49,501 nt of DNA from Acaryochloris sp. IP29b_bin.176 (GCA_028285315.1 JANQPU010000064.1:1-49501), one strand, 5' to 3'; positions 34,685 to 44,618 are shown, numbered from the stretch's first letter. Program-made: numbers and translations. The notes: generated from the letters alone by a model not told the origin.

Positions 34685-36592
34685 ATGACACTAAATACGC
34701 CATCCCAGACGGTGGATCCGCCTTCCAGTGAAGAGTCGAAAGGCTTGATTTTGATCGTTGATGATACCCCTCATAACTTGCAAATCTTATCTACGGCGTT
34801 GACCAAACAAGGCTATCAGGTGCGAGGCGCAGCTAATGGCTCTATGGCACTCATTGGGGCAAAAAATATTATGCCCGACTTGATCTTGCTGGATATCAAG
34901 ATGCCAGAGATGGATGGCTATACTGTCTGTGAGCGATTGAAAGCTGACGCGGCCACTCAAGAAATTCCAGTCGTTTTTATTAGTGCCTTAGACGATGCTT
35001 TAGATAAGGTAAAGGCGTTTACCGTCGGTGGCGTGGACTATATTACCAAGCCATTTCAACTGGCTGAGATTCTAGCTCGTGTGGAAAACCAGCTGACGAT
35101 TGGTCGTCTGCAAAAAGAGCAGCGCCAACAGAATGAGCAGCTGCAAGCCGAGGTACGCGATCGCATTGCTGCTGAAGCCCAAATTCAAGCGCTCAATGCT
35201 GACTTAGAGCAAAGAGTGATTCAGCGGACTGAACGGTTAAAACAAGAAATTGCTGAGCGGGAAAAAGCGCAAGAGCAGCTTAAATATATGGCGATGCACG
35301 ATCCGCTTACGGATTTGCCCAATCGCACCTTGTTTCTTAACTGTTTAGAGGCAACCCTTCAAGAAATCCAACAGCATCCAGACCGATCGTTTGCCTTATT
35401 GTTTTTAGATTGCGATCGCTTCAAAGCCATTAATGATTCCCTGGGACATTTGGTGGGAGATCAGTTTCTCGTTGCGATTGCCAAACGCTTTCAACGCTGT
35501 GTGGGTGATCAACTCCTTGCTCGTTTAGGCGGAGATGAATTTACAATTCTGCTTAAAGATGTTTCCAATGAGCATCAGGCCACAGACCTTGCCAATGCTA
35601 TTCAGCAAAGTTTGTTAGAACCGTTTCATATTGGGGACAATGAATTTTTTATCTCTGCCAGTATTGGCATTGTCATGAGCCACCCAGACTATCAGCAACC
35701 CACAGAGATGCTACGGGATGCGGATACGGCAATGTATCGGGCCAAAGCTTTGGGCAAAGCACGGCATATCGTCTTTAATGCCAGCATGCATGCAGATGTC
35801 CAAAGTTCACTGCAGCTGGAAACGGACTTGCGACGGGCCATCGAACGTCAAGAATTTATTCTTAACTATCAACCGATTGTGGCTCTAGAGACCGGAATAA
35901 TTACCGGGTTCGAAGCTCTTGTTCGCTGGATTAGCCCTGAATTAGGATTTGTGTCACCTGGGAAATTTATTCCCCTGGCTGAAGATACAGGCTTGATCAT
36001 CCCCTTAGGGGAGTGGGTGTTGCGAGAAGCTTGTCGCCAATTAAACGAATGGCAGACCCACAATGTGACTGATATTCCCTTGACGATGAGCGTGAATTTA
36101 TCTGTCAAACAATTCTCTCAACCCAACCTGATTGAAGTAATCGACCAAGTTTTGGCCCAAACGCAACTCCCCGCCCATTGCTTAAAGCTGGAAATTACAG
36201 AAAGCGCCATTATGGAGAACTCTGACTCCGCCGCTAAGATTCTCGATCAACTCAGAGCCCGTCAAATCCACTTGAGCATTGATGATTTTGGTACGGGCTA
36301 TTCTTCATTAAGTTACCTGCACCGTTTCCCCGTGAATACCTTGAAAGTGGATCGGTCCTTTGTTTGTCGCCTTGATGCTGCTGATGATAACGTTGCCATT
36401 GTCCAGGCGATTGTTACCTTAGCTCAAACCATGGGTATGGATGTGGTGGCTGAAGGTATCGAAACGACGGAACAACAATTGCAACTCAAAGCTCTGGGTT
36501 GTGAGTACGGACAAGGATATTTGTTTTGCAAGCCTGTCGACGCCGAAACAGTGCGTGAGATGCTGGCTAGTAAAAATTACACTTTGGGTTAA
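34685..36592 (+). CDS. Response-regulator GGDEF-EAL cyclic-di-GMP enzyme
   Basis: A cytoplasmic protein of 635 residues from the ATG at 34685 (a TTG two codons upstream is also possible). The receiver domain (20-140) has D26-D27, phospho-acceptor D70 in LILLDIKMPEMDG and K122 in ITKPF. A coiled-coil linker (about 145-200) leads to a GGDEF domain with an intact GGDEF at 282-286, then an EAL domain with EAL at 410-412 and the loop DDFGTGYSSLSYL. Both catalytic motifs are intact, so it may synthesise or hydrolyse c-di-GMP under phosphorelay control. No kinase is adjacent. It is convergent with a CslA-like glycosyltransferase, about 160 bases away, and c-di-GMP commonly activates such polysaccharide synthases. 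Confidence 0.93.
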   Translation: MTLNTPSQTVDPPSSEESKGLILIVDDTPHNLQILSTALTKQGYQVRGAANGSMALIGAKNIMPDLILLDIKMPEMDGYTVCERLKADAATQEIPVVFISALDDALDKVKAFTVGGVDYITKPFQLAEILARVENQLTIGRLQKEQRQQNEQLQAEVRDRIAAEAQIQALNADLEQRVIQRTERLKQEIAEREKAQEQLKYMAMHDPLTDLPNRTLFLNCLEATLQEIQQHPDRSFALLFLDCDRFKAINDSLGHLVGDQFLVAIAKRFQRCVGDQLLARLGGDEFTILLKDVSNEHQATDLANAIQQSLLEPFHIGDNEFFISASIGIVMSHPDYQQPTEMLRDADTAMYRAKALGKARHIVFNASMHADVQSSLQLETDLRRAIERQEFILNYQPIVALETGIITGFEALVRWISPELGFVSPGKFIPLAEDTGLIIPLGEWVLREACRQLNEWQTHNVTDIPLTMSVNLSVKQFSQPNLIEVIDQVLAQTQLPAHCLKLEITESAIMENSDSAAKILDQLRARQIHLSIDDFGTGYSSLSYLHRFPVNTLKVDRSFVCRLDAADDNVAIVQAIVTLAQTMGMDVVAEGIETTEQQLQLKALGCEYGQGYLFCKPVDAETVREMLASKNYTLG

Positions 36593-36749
36593 TCCTCCCG
36601 GCAAGCCTGCGAATATGCATATTACGCCCCAGTCAACCGGGCTGCGGTTCAGCGGTTCGGCTAAGCTCACTGCTGAAACCTTAGCACTTGGATCAGGATC
36701 TTGAAAGTCGGTTCTGCCTTGTTGTATTGCCAGGCATGTCCCCAACCCA

Positions 36750-38228
36750 TCAACGATGTTGGAACATGCTGAGGGTGAGGACGTAAATAAAGCCAATTAA
36801 GAAGAGCAATAGAAACGGTAGCGACAGATAATGGGCGTTGAATACTGCTACGGTTATCGTTAGGAGCAGATAAACAATCATTGAAAGTTCCAAGTAAGGA
36901 ACTAAGTTTTTGGCGGCGCGATATTTTCGGGTCTTCCAGTTCTCTTCGTTACTGGTGACGCCATGCTTGGGAGTACGTACAAAATCGCGCCCTACCCGAA
37001 AAAGACCATCACAAACGGCTAAGGATTGATTAATACTGAGCCCAATCCCCACACTCATCAACAAAAATAGATTCGAGGCCAGTTTCCAAGGCGATTGTTT
37101 GCCTCGTTGTTCTTCCTGAGCAACTGCATAAAAGGCTAGTAAGCTGAGGGTTGTCACGAGGAAGAGTGGCAGATGGATCGCAAGGCCATACCGCCAACCG
37201 GTTTGGGCAAGAAAGAGTTGGTATGGCAAAGACAACAGTAGCAATACCAACAGCAATAGGTAATTAAAATTATTAGTGAGATGGAAAAAGGCTTCCCACT
37301 TTACCTGCCAAGGAACCTGAGATGTCAATACTGGCATCAATAGCTTTTTAGCAACTTGGCTTGCTCCTTTGGCCCACCGAAACTGCTGGGATTTAAAGGA
37401 ATTCATTTCCATCGGCAGTTCAGCGGGCACCACAATATTGGGCAAATAAACACATTCCCACCCCTGGAGCTGCGCCCGATAAGATAGATCTAAATCCTCC
37501 GTCACTGTTGTATGTTGCCATCCCCCTGCCTCTTCGATAGTTTGGATGCGCCATATTCCAGCAGTGCCATTGAAATTGAAAAAACAACCTGAACGATTCC
37601 GAGAGGTTTGTTCGGTGACAAAATGTCCATCTAACATCAGGGCTTGGATTTCTGTGAGGATAGAATAATGGCGATTAATATGTCCCCAGCGAGCTTGGAC
37701 CATCCCGACTTTCGGGTTTGTGAAATAGTGAACCATGCTGAGCAACGTATCGGCGAACGGGACAAAATCAGCATCGAAGATCATCACCAATTCGCCTGTG
37801 GCTGACTGGAGTCCGTAAGAGAGTGCCCCAGCTTTGTATCCTTTGCGATCGCAGCGATGAATGTAGTCAATATTCATCTGGCGCTGCTTCAGCTCTTGCA
37901 CCTTTGCCTGACACATCTCTCGTGTTTCATCTGTCGAATCATCCAGCACCTGGATTTGGAGTTTATCGGCAGGATACCGCAATGCAGCGACAGCCTCTAA
38001 CAGCCGATCCACCACATACATTTCATTGAATAGGGGCAACTGAATGGTAACTCGGGGAAATTCTGATTCAGAGAACCGCTGCAACGGTTGGATGTTTTGA
38101 CTGCGTGTGCGATAGTACCGCCAAATAATGGAGATCTTATGGAAGCTGTATATGGCGATCAGCGACAAAATACTAAGGTATAGCTCAGGAATCACGCCTG
38201 AAAAACCATCAATGAAACTAATGTCCAT
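36750..38228 (-). CDS. Processive family-2 glycosyltransferase (CslA/cellulose-synthase-like)
   Basis: A 492-residue membrane glycosyltransferase. One N-terminal helix (LYLSILSLIAIYSFH), then a GT2 catalytic domain with LPLFNEMYV, the UDP/GDP-binding DDSTDE, the DAD motif in MIFDADFVPF, the catalytic TEDLDLSYR and the QxxRW-type acceptor motif QQFRWAKGASQVAKK. Three or four membrane helices follow. The set D, D, D, QxxRW is that of processive beta-glycan synthases, and the overall size and spacing resemble CslA-type glucomannan synthases rather than BcsA; no PilZ domain is visible. The product is unknown: mannan, glucomannan or another beta-glucan. The neighbouring c-di-GMP enzyme suggests regulated exopolysaccharide. 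Confidence 0.87.
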   Translation of the reverse strand: MDISFIDGFSGVIPELYLSILSLIAIYSFHKISIIWRYYRTRSQNIQPLQRFSESEFPRVTIQLPLFNEMYVVDRLLEAVAALRYPADKLQIQVLDDSTDETREMCQAKVQELKQRQMNIDYIHRCDRKGYKAGALSYGLQSATGELVMIFDADFVPFADTLLSMVHYFTNPKVGMVQARWGHINRHYSILTEIQALMLDGHFVTEQTSRNRSGCFFNFNGTAGIWRIQTIEEAGGWQHTTVTEDLDLSYRAQLQGWECVYLPNIVVPAELPMEMNSFKSQQFRWAKGASQVAKKLLMPVLTSQVPWQVKWEAFFHLTNNFNYLLLLVLLLLSLPYQLFLAQTGWRYGLAIHLPLFLVTTLSLLAFYAVAQEEQRGKQSPWKLASNLFLLMSVGIGLSINQSLAVCDGLFRVGRDFVRTPKHGVTSNEENWKTRKYRAAKNLVPYLELSMIVYLLLTITVAVFNAHYLSLPFLLLFLIGFIYVLTLSMFQHR

Positions 38229-38610
38229 ATAATGCTTTTAATTTATAAATTATGCTCAGATTTTCTGCAAAACTCCAGAACTATCACTTTTGATAAGCAG
38301 GAGGAAGCCTGTATTCTATCCCGCCCAGACGAGAGCCAGCTTAATTCAATCTGAGAGGATAATTAGTTTCTACACAATCCGTCGTGAAAGGAATAGTTGC
38401 AGAAGATATGTGTGGAAAGCTTTTGGTGAAAATCTGCCATCTACATCCCAGCAATAACTAGACAAGAATCCTAGGGGCCAAAATAGTTTCTTAGAGACTC
38501 TCTTTATAAATTGAGCTACAAGGGATAAGATATAGTACTAATGTTCTATATTGACGGAATCACTGAATATACTCGCAGTCATATTTCTGGTTTTATATGG
38601 ATGATCGAAT
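38229..38610. other. AT-rich gap before the GHKL-nuclease gene
   Basis: About 380 bases between the divergent glycosyltransferase and GHKL-nuclease genes. It is AT-rich, like the downstream gene, and should contain both promoters. No gene, repeat or recognisable operator was found. Confidence 0.4.
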
Positions 38611-40608
38611 ATGATTCTTTCTAATGCCTCTCTCTCTAAAAAATTCAGCATGCCCGATAATAATCAATTGGAATTGTTGCCAGTTAGGTATGACACAAGG
38701 TTTCTAGAAACTCATGCAGGAAACAGAATTCTTGCTGATCCTACTATTGCTGTCATAGAGCTTATAGCTAACGCATGGGATGCATATGCCTGTCATGTCA
38801 ATATAAGATGGCCTAATAAAAATAGAAATCAGACATTTTCCATTGAAGATGATGGGAGTGGTATGACTGCCGATGAGTTTCAGCAGAGATGGATGACTCT
38901 GGCTTACAACCGAAGAGAATATCAAGGAGAATATGCTGAGGCACCTCCGAACAGGTCGAATAAACCGCCACGTATGACATTTGGTAAAAATGGTTTAGGG
39001 AGACACGCAGGCTTTTGTTTTAGTGAGACAGATGAGTTTTTTGTAGAAACTGCTAAGGATGGTCAGTTAGTTAAATTTCGTGTTTGGATTCCAATTCATG
39101 GAGAATATCCCTTAGCTTGCAAGCAAATTGAACAAAAGGAAACAGATAGCACAGGGACAAAAATATATACTACAACTATCATTGATACTGGTATAGATGC
39201 AGATGAAATTCGATCGCAAATAGGATTAAGATTCCTTCGAGATCCAGAATTCCAAGTCACTGTAGATGATCAATTAGTTACTTTCTCAGATCTTCCTAAA
39301 GACAATATTCATGAAATTCCACTGCAAGTTGAAGATGTTGGTGATTTACTCATTCTTGCGATAAATACACAAAAAGCTGATAGAACCACAAAACATCATG
39401 GTATAGCTTGGCATGTTCAAGATCGATTAGTCGGAGAAGCTTCATGGAAGACCTTTAATGATAATGCTTTTATTGATGGGCGATCACGCGAAGCCAAACA
39501 ATATGGTTTTATTATTAAAGCTGATCCTCTTAAGGATTTAGTGAAATCTGATTGGACAGGCTTTAATGAAGATCATAACAATACTCAAAAATGTATTCAA
39601 TTAGTTAATGAAGAGATCAAGAAATTCTTGCTTGATCTAACACGAACAACGCGACTAACACGCACCCAAGAACTTCAAGAGACAAACAGGCATTACATCA
39701 ATGAGATGTCGTTAATGGATGCTAGTATTTGGAATAGTTTTATAAATAAAGTTCAAGAAGAATGCAATAGTATAAGACCTTCAGACTTAGATAATATTGC
39801 TTCAATACTTGCAAAGCTAGAAGCTTCAAAAAATCAATATTCTTTGTTAAATAAGCTCAAAGACATATCTATTAATGATTTTGATAAACTCGATGATATT
39901 TTAAGTCAATGGGATATTGAAACTGCTAAAACAGTTCTCAATGAGCTGCAAACAAGACTCAAACTTATTGATGAGATAAGGAAGAAGATTGACAATGATA
40001 ATGCTGATGAGATAAAAGAGCTACAGCCTCTTTTTAAAAGAGGATTATGGATATTTGGGCCAGAGTTTGAAACGATCGAATATACTTCTAATGAAGGTAT
40101 GACAAAGGTCATCCAAAAAATATTTAAGTCTGAGGGTAAAGGATCAAGAAATAGGCCCGACTTTGTTATAACGACTGATAGTACTGTAGGCATTTACTCA
40201 AGGCCGGAATATGATGATCAAGGATCTGAACTAGGCCCTAAAAATATTGTTATTGTCGAGCTAAAAGCACCTGATGTACCACTGGGTGACAAAGAAATTG
40301 AGCAGCCTTGGAAGTACATTCAAGAACTCCTGGAGAAAGGTCATTTTGATGAGGATTTTATGACTGCTAGATGTTTTGGACTTGGAAGGGATATTAAGCG
40401 ATATCAGGGTGGCAAGAGTAGTAAAATGGACGGACGTGTAGAAATATTTCCACTACGCTATGAAGATTTTCTCACTCGTGCAAGAAGTAGAACGTTAAAC
40501 CTATATAACAAAGTAAGAAAGGCCCCGTTCCTAAATCGTGAAGAAATTGATGACTTCCTAGAAAAAGGTGGAGTCAATGACGGAGTACAACAATCATTGG
40601 AGCTTTAG
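38611..40608 (+). CDS. GHKL ATPase fused to Shedu-like (DUF4263-type) nuclease domain; putative anti-phage protein
   Basis: A 665-residue cytoplasmic protein with two ends I can assign. The N-terminal 350 residues are a GHKL (Hsp90/MORC/MutL-like) ATPase: N box VIELIANAWDAYA (E50, N54, D57), G1 IEDDGSGM (80-85) and G2 FGKNGLGRHAGF (124-135). A helical linker spans about 350-475. The C-terminal 190 residues start with LWIFGPEFE (479-487) and contain RPDFVI (D517) and IVELKAP (E550, K552), then QPWKYIQ, a D...ExK...Q arrangement typical of Shedu-like nucleases. Shedu is a known single-gene defence family with varied sensor domains. The gene is clearly AT-richer than its neighbours and stands alone, consistent with horizontal gain. 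Function as an ATP-switched phage-sensing nuclease is inferred. Confidence 0.75.
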   Translation: MILSNASLSKKFSMPDNNQLELLPVRYDTRFLETHAGNRILADPTIAVIELIANAWDAYACHVNIRWPNKNRNQTFSIEDDGSGMTADEFQQRWMTLAYNRREYQGEYAEAPPNRSNKPPRMTFGKNGLGRHAGFCFSETDEFFVETAKDGQLVKFRVWIPIHGEYPLACKQIEQKETDSTGTKIYTTTIIDTGIDADEIRSQIGLRFLRDPEFQVTVDDQLVTFSDLPKDNIHEIPLQVEDVGDLLILAINTQKADRTTKHHGIAWHVQDRLVGEASWKTFNDNAFIDGRSREAKQYGFIIKADPLKDLVKSDWTGFNEDHNNTQKCIQLVNEEIKKFLLDLTRTTRLTRTQELQETNRHYINEMSLMDASIWNSFINKVQEECNSIRPSDLDNIASILAKLEASKNQYSLLNKLKDISINDFDKLDDILSQWDIETAKTVLNELQTRLKLIDEIRKKIDNDNADEIKELQPLFKRGLWIFGPEFETIEYTSNEGMTKVIQKIFKSEGKGSRNRPDFVITTDSTVGIYSRPEYDDQGSELGPKNIVIVELKAPDVPLGDKEIEQPWKYIQELLEKGHFDEDFMTARCFGLGRDIKRYQGGKSSKMDGRVEIFPLRYEDFLTRARSRTLNLYNKVRKAPFLNREEIDDFLEKGGVNDGVQQSLEL

Positions 40609-40626
40609 TACTATTAACCATAGACT

Positions 40627-40647
40627 AGAGAATATATATCTCTTTTT
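40627..40647 (+). terminator. Weak Rho-independent terminator
   Basis: AGAGA at 40627-40631 pairs with TCTCT at 40639-40643 across an AT-rich loop and is followed by TTTT. It lies just after the stop of the GHKL-nuclease gene and would end its transcript before the convergent kinase gene. Confidence 0.4.
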
Positions 40648-40709
40648 AAGAGTAATTTATTGAGGAAGAAATTAAGTAAAAGTGTTTAGGTTGGTTATTT
40701 TTTACTTCT

Positions 40710-42380
40710 CTAATCATCCTCAATCTCTAAAAGCTGATCTTGGGCAATGGCAAACCACAGTTGTTGGGCTCGTTTACCTTGAAGATCGACATCCCGATAC
40801 ATCGGTAAATCATCCACCAATTGCTCATCTACTTGCCGATAAAAGCGGCGCCTGTTGACCTTTTTTCTGCGCAACTGGTTGTCTAGACGCTGGCGATCGC
40901 GAAGACGGTATTGGCCAATGCGATCGCGCACCCCTGGATTGAGCTTGCCCATTGCCTCTAGAACTTGGAACCCCACTTCATCCCATTGCTCTCGCAACGG
41001 GGCATCCGCCTCACTCCGGGTCAAGGCTCGCCCCTCATAGTTGGGATATTCCAAGAAAAAAGCTTCATTTGTGATCTGGTTGAAATAGCTAGTAGGAATG
41101 CCCAATGCATCAATGCGCTCAAACAAGCGGGCCTTACGGGCCAACTCTTCCCGAGATAAGGGTGGTGGTTCTTTGGGTTTGGCAGGCTCTTCCTGACTGT
41201 TGGGCGTAGTGACGCTGCTGGTCTCGATCCGCTCGCGGATAGCCCAGATCACGCCGCCTAAGAGGGTTGCGATCGCACCTAGAATCAGCACCTGCTTCAG
41301 CAGGGTAATCGTCCAATTTTGGACTTTGTTGCCGACCTTGGTCACTACCCCCGGTTCTTTCACTACGGGTTCAGCAACGACCGTATGCTGCGTGATTTCG
41401 GCCTTAAACTCGGCGACATCCGTTGGGGGCGGGGGCGGGAAATCGGGTTTTGCCTGGTTCAGGGTTGGAGGTGTGGGCAATTTTTGTCCTGGCGAAGGAG
41501 TGGCCAGATGACCCAGTTGCTCTAAATCTCTTAGGGCTCGTTGGGCAGAGGGATAGCGGGCATTGGCCTGGGCAGCAACCATGGTCTCTAAAATCCGCGC
41601 CAATTCCTCATCCACGCCGATATGTCGCCACTGAAAGGTCCGGGTGTTGGCGTCATAAAATTCCTGTGGGTCTTGGCCCATCAGCATCACGAGGGCCGTT
41701 ACCCCTAGGGCGTACAGATCGCTATGCTCGTAAACTTTGCCCAATCGAATCTGCTCTTCTGGGGCATATCCTGGCTTCCCTAGAATCGTGGTCTCACCAA
41801 ATTTGCGATCGGGATTATCGGGGTCCACAAACTTGCCAAAACTAGCCGTAATTTGCTTGACGCCGCCAAAGTCAATCAGAATCGGCAACCCATCGTTTTG
41901 CCGCTGAATCAAATTATCTGGGGAGATATCTCGATGGATTAACCCTTGCCGATGGATATAGTCAAGAACCGGCAATAGTTGAGTTAAAAAGGTATAAACT
42001 TCTGACTCTGTATAGGTTTGCCCCTGGCCGACCCGCTCGCGCAGCAACGTCTGATAGGTTGCTCCTTCCACATAGTCTTGAACCAGACACAAAGACCGAT
42101 CCTGCGGTCCCATAAACCATTCTCGGAAACGCGGAATTTGAGGATGATCCAGCTTATACAGAACCGCCGCTTCACGGACAAATAGCTCTTTCGCCTTCGT
42201 CAGCAGGAGTTCACTGCTTTCACTAGCGGGGGCAAACTCCTTGAGGACGCACCGCTCATTAAACCGATGAATATCTTCAACCAAGTAGGTACAGCCAAAT
42301 CCGCCTTGCCCGAGTTCCCGCACAATGCGGTAGCGGTTAGCAATGGTTGTTGCTGGGGGATGATACTGCTGCGTTGGCAT
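40710..42380 (-). CDS. Membrane-bound Ser/Thr protein kinase
   Basis: A 556-residue Hanks-type kinase. The kinase domain (16-290) has the glycine loop GQGGFG, catalytic lysine K47 in CVLKEF, HRDISPDN (149-156), the metal-binding DFGGVKQ with D170 and a GYAPEEQ activation segment. The usual HRDLKPEN lysine is Ser here, a variant that recurs in this kinase group, so it is probably still active. A proline-rich linker (about 300-325) and one membrane helix (VLILGAIATLLGGVIWAI) follow, then a tail of about 155 residues rich in charged helices. It probably phosphorylates signalling proteins at the membrane. No phosphatase or FHA partner lies next to it, though the FHA protein at 16585 is a candidate target elsewhere in the window. 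Confidence 0.9.
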   Translation of the reverse strand: MPTQQYHPPATTIANRYRIVRELGQGGFGCTYLVEDIHRFNERCVLKEFAPASESSELLLTKAKELFVREAAVLYKLDHPQIPRFREWFMGPQDRSLCLVQDYVEGATYQTLLRERVGQGQTYTESEVYTFLTQLLPVLDYIHRQGLIHRDISPDNLIQRQNDGLPILIDFGGVKQITASFGKFVDPDNPDRKFGETTILGKPGYAPEEQIRLGKVYEHSDLYALGVTALVMLMGQDPQEFYDANTRTFQWRHIGVDEELARILETMVAAQANARYPSAQRALRDLEQLGHLATPSPGQKLPTPPTLNQAKPDFPPPPPTDVAEFKAEITQHTVVAEPVVKEPGVVTKVGNKVQNWTITLLKQVLILGAIATLLGGVIWAIRERIETSSVTTPNSQEEPAKPKEPPPLSREELARKARLFERIDALGIPTSYFNQITNEAFFLEYPNYEGRALTRSEADAPLREQWDEVGFQVLEAMGKLNPGVRDRIGQYRLRDRQRLDNQLRRKKVNRRRFYRQVDEQLVDDLPMYRDVDLQGKRAQQLWFAIAQDQLLEIEDD

Positions 42381-42753
42381 CAGATGCCCTCCACATCGGC
42401 AGACTGAAACAGAGCTGGGTCAGGAACACGTTCAAACAAGAGCGATTTTGGGGTATGGTTCAGGGCCAAGTTGAATTATTGGCATCTTAGCAAACCCATC
42501 GTTGGGAATTTTGGTTGTGACGCTTCTCGATTCTTTACAAAGACTAACAAACGCATTCGCAAGCTGGCGTTATTGCAATCACTATATCCCTGTTGGCTCA
42601 ATCACAGTCTCCGTCATCAATAGAGACGTTTCTGAACGCTCTCTAAGTTCCCAGTTTCGTCCGTTTCTGACCCAAGGATTAGGAATAGAGGTGTCAATTT
42701 AGCATCCCTCGTATACCATGTAGCCAACAGAAAGCGGGTTGTGGACAGGGTTT
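42381..42753. other. Divergent intergenic region
   Basis: About 370 bases between the divergent kinase and HerA-like genes. It would hold both promoters. A short plus-strand frame at 42502 lacks a ribosome site and protein-like features. I see no repeat or operator of note. Confidence 0.4.
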
Positions 42754-44439
42754 ATGGTTCGAGAGCAGCACAAACAGGCTACCAATGTGATTGGCACGGT
42801 CAAAGGACCTGGAGACAGCGGTAACCAGTACGTGTTCATCACCGCCGATACCCAACACATCAAAATTGGTGAGTTTGTGTCCTATCGCCTCACCCATACT
42901 GACAATATCCCCGTCGAAATTTTAGGGAAGATTTCGGCCTGCACCCTCGTCGATCACCTCCCAGATCGGATTTTTGCGGATACAGAAATCGACCCCAGCG
43001 CTATTGCCTCTCTGATCGGCTTTAAATATTCCAGTCCTGAAATCTATGAAGTGGCTGTGGATGTGATCGGTTACTTCCATCCCAATCTCGGGTTTATGAA
43101 TCCACGTCAGCCCCCCGAACCGGGGGCTAAAGTGTATCGAGCGGATGATCCAACCTTGCGACGGATTCTGAATAAGCGACAAACGGGGGAGGTTGGATCG
43201 GCCACCATTGGGTCGCTACTGTTGCGAGATCGCGATGCCGTTCCCATTAGCCTTGATGTTAAAGCGCTCGTCAGTACCCATATGGCGATTTTGGCGGGTA
43301 CAGGCTCCGGTAAATCCTACACCGCTGGCGTCCTGATCGAAGAACTGCTGCGTCCCTACAACCGGGCTGCTGTCCTGATCTTTGACCCCCACGGCGAATA
43401 TGGCACCCTAGAAGCCATGCGCGGTCATCCTGCCTTTAGCAGTGACGATGGCTATGCCCCCCAGGTGCAAATCCTTACGCCTGAGCAGATTACCATTCGG
43501 ATATCCTCCCTCAACTATGCCGATATCAAGATGCTGCTGCCAGAAATGAGTGAGCGCCAGCAAGCCATCCTCAATAAAGCCTTTAACAATCTCCAAGCTA
43601 AAAAGCGTAAAAATGCCCGTTGGGATATCAATGATTTAATCTTTGAGGTCAACGAAGCAGACATTGTTCAAGATAAGAATGGTAACGATCAGCCTGGCTC
43701 CTCGGCCCAAGCCCTGGAATGGAAATTAGAGAAACTCGCCAACTCCCCCTACTTCCACGCCTTTGAGCATCTCACCCCCCAAGATTTGTTTGAACCGGGA
43801 CAGGTCACCGTGCTGCAAATGAACGAGATTAGTCAAGAAGAGCAGCAGGTGATTTGTGCAGCCATCCTTCGTCAGGCTAACCAGGCTCGCATGAATACTC
43901 TGAAAGAGAAAATCACCGCAGAAGATGAAAACTATTTACCCTATCCCGTCTTTACTCTGCTGGAAGAAGCCCACCGTTTTGCCCCCGCCCATGAGCCTTC
44001 CCGCTGCAAAGCGGTGATCCGCACCATCCTCAGTGAAGGCCGCAAATTTGGGTTAGGCGTAGGACTGATTACCCAACGCCCTGGCAAGCTAGATTCAGAT
44101 GTCCTATCGCAATGCATGAGCCAGTTCATCATGCGCATCGTCAACCCCGTGGATCAAGACAGCCTCAAGTACGGTGTCGAAGCCGCAGGTCGAGATTTAC
44201 TCAAGGAATTACCCGCCTTGACGAAGGGACAGGTGATTATTTCAGGGATGTGTGTGAATACCCCTGTCTTGTGCCAAGTGCGGCAACGCTTAACGGCCCA
44301 CGGAGGGGAAACCTTAGATGCTCCCTCCCTCTGGCAAGCCCACTTCCAATCCCACCGCTTACGAGAGCGGGCTGCGGCTAGAGCGCCTTTGGCTGGACGA
44401 CGACAAGCGGCAACAGTGCGCGGGGTTTCGATTGAGTAG
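42754..44439 (+). CDS. HerA-like ATPase (DUF87/HAS-barrel)
   Basis: A P-loop ATPase of 561 residues from the ATG at 42754 (an in-frame GTG lies 15 bases upstream). The N-terminal HAS-barrel-like part (NVIGTVKGPGDSGNQYVFIT) is followed by Walker A in ILAGTGSGKSYTAGVL, then IFDPHGEYGTLEAM, and Walker B in VFTLLEEAHRFAPAHE with an arginine-finger-type ILSEGRKFGLG. This is the HerA/FtsK-like DNA-translocase family, which usually works with the nuclease NurA in end resection. No NurA-like gene is seen in the window, so it may act with a nuclease elsewhere or serve in a defence or repair complex. The tail (RERAAARAPLAGRRQ) is basic. Confidence 0.87.
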   Translation: MVREQHKQATNVIGTVKGPGDSGNQYVFITADTQHIKIGEFVSYRLTHTDNIPVEILGKISACTLVDHLPDRIFADTEIDPSAIASLIGFKYSSPEIYEVAVDVIGYFHPNLGFMNPRQPPEPGAKVYRADDPTLRRILNKRQTGEVGSATIGSLLLRDRDAVPISLDVKALVSTHMAILAGTGSGKSYTAGVLIEELLRPYNRAAVLIFDPHGEYGTLEAMRGHPAFSSDDGYAPQVQILTPEQITIRISSLNYADIKMLLPEMSERQQAILNKAFNNLQAKKRKNARWDINDLIFEVNEADIVQDKNGNDQPGSSAQALEWKLEKLANSPYFHAFEHLTPQDLFEPGQVTVLQMNEISQEEQQVICAAILRQANQARMNTLKEKITAEDENYLPYPVFTLLEEAHRFAPAHEPSRCKAVIRTILSEGRKFGLGVGLITQRPGKLDSDVLSQCMSQFIMRIVNPVDQDSLKYGVEAAGRDLLKELPALTKGQVIISGMCVNTPVLCQVRQRLTAHGGETLDAPSLWQAHFQSHRLRERAAARAPLAGRRQAATVRGVSIE

Positions 44440-44618
44440 TAGTGATCTAATTCAAAAGCAGAGTCTTGGAAACATGATGTGCATTTCTATTCTGTTGCCG
44501 AGTTGCCAAGTGCAGCGTCAATGGTGATGGTGCGCTCGGTCAACCTATGAGCGTTTCCTCAGCAGAATTGAGAGCTGACCTTAATTGAGTTAACCATCGA
44601 TAACGCAACATAGTGTCT

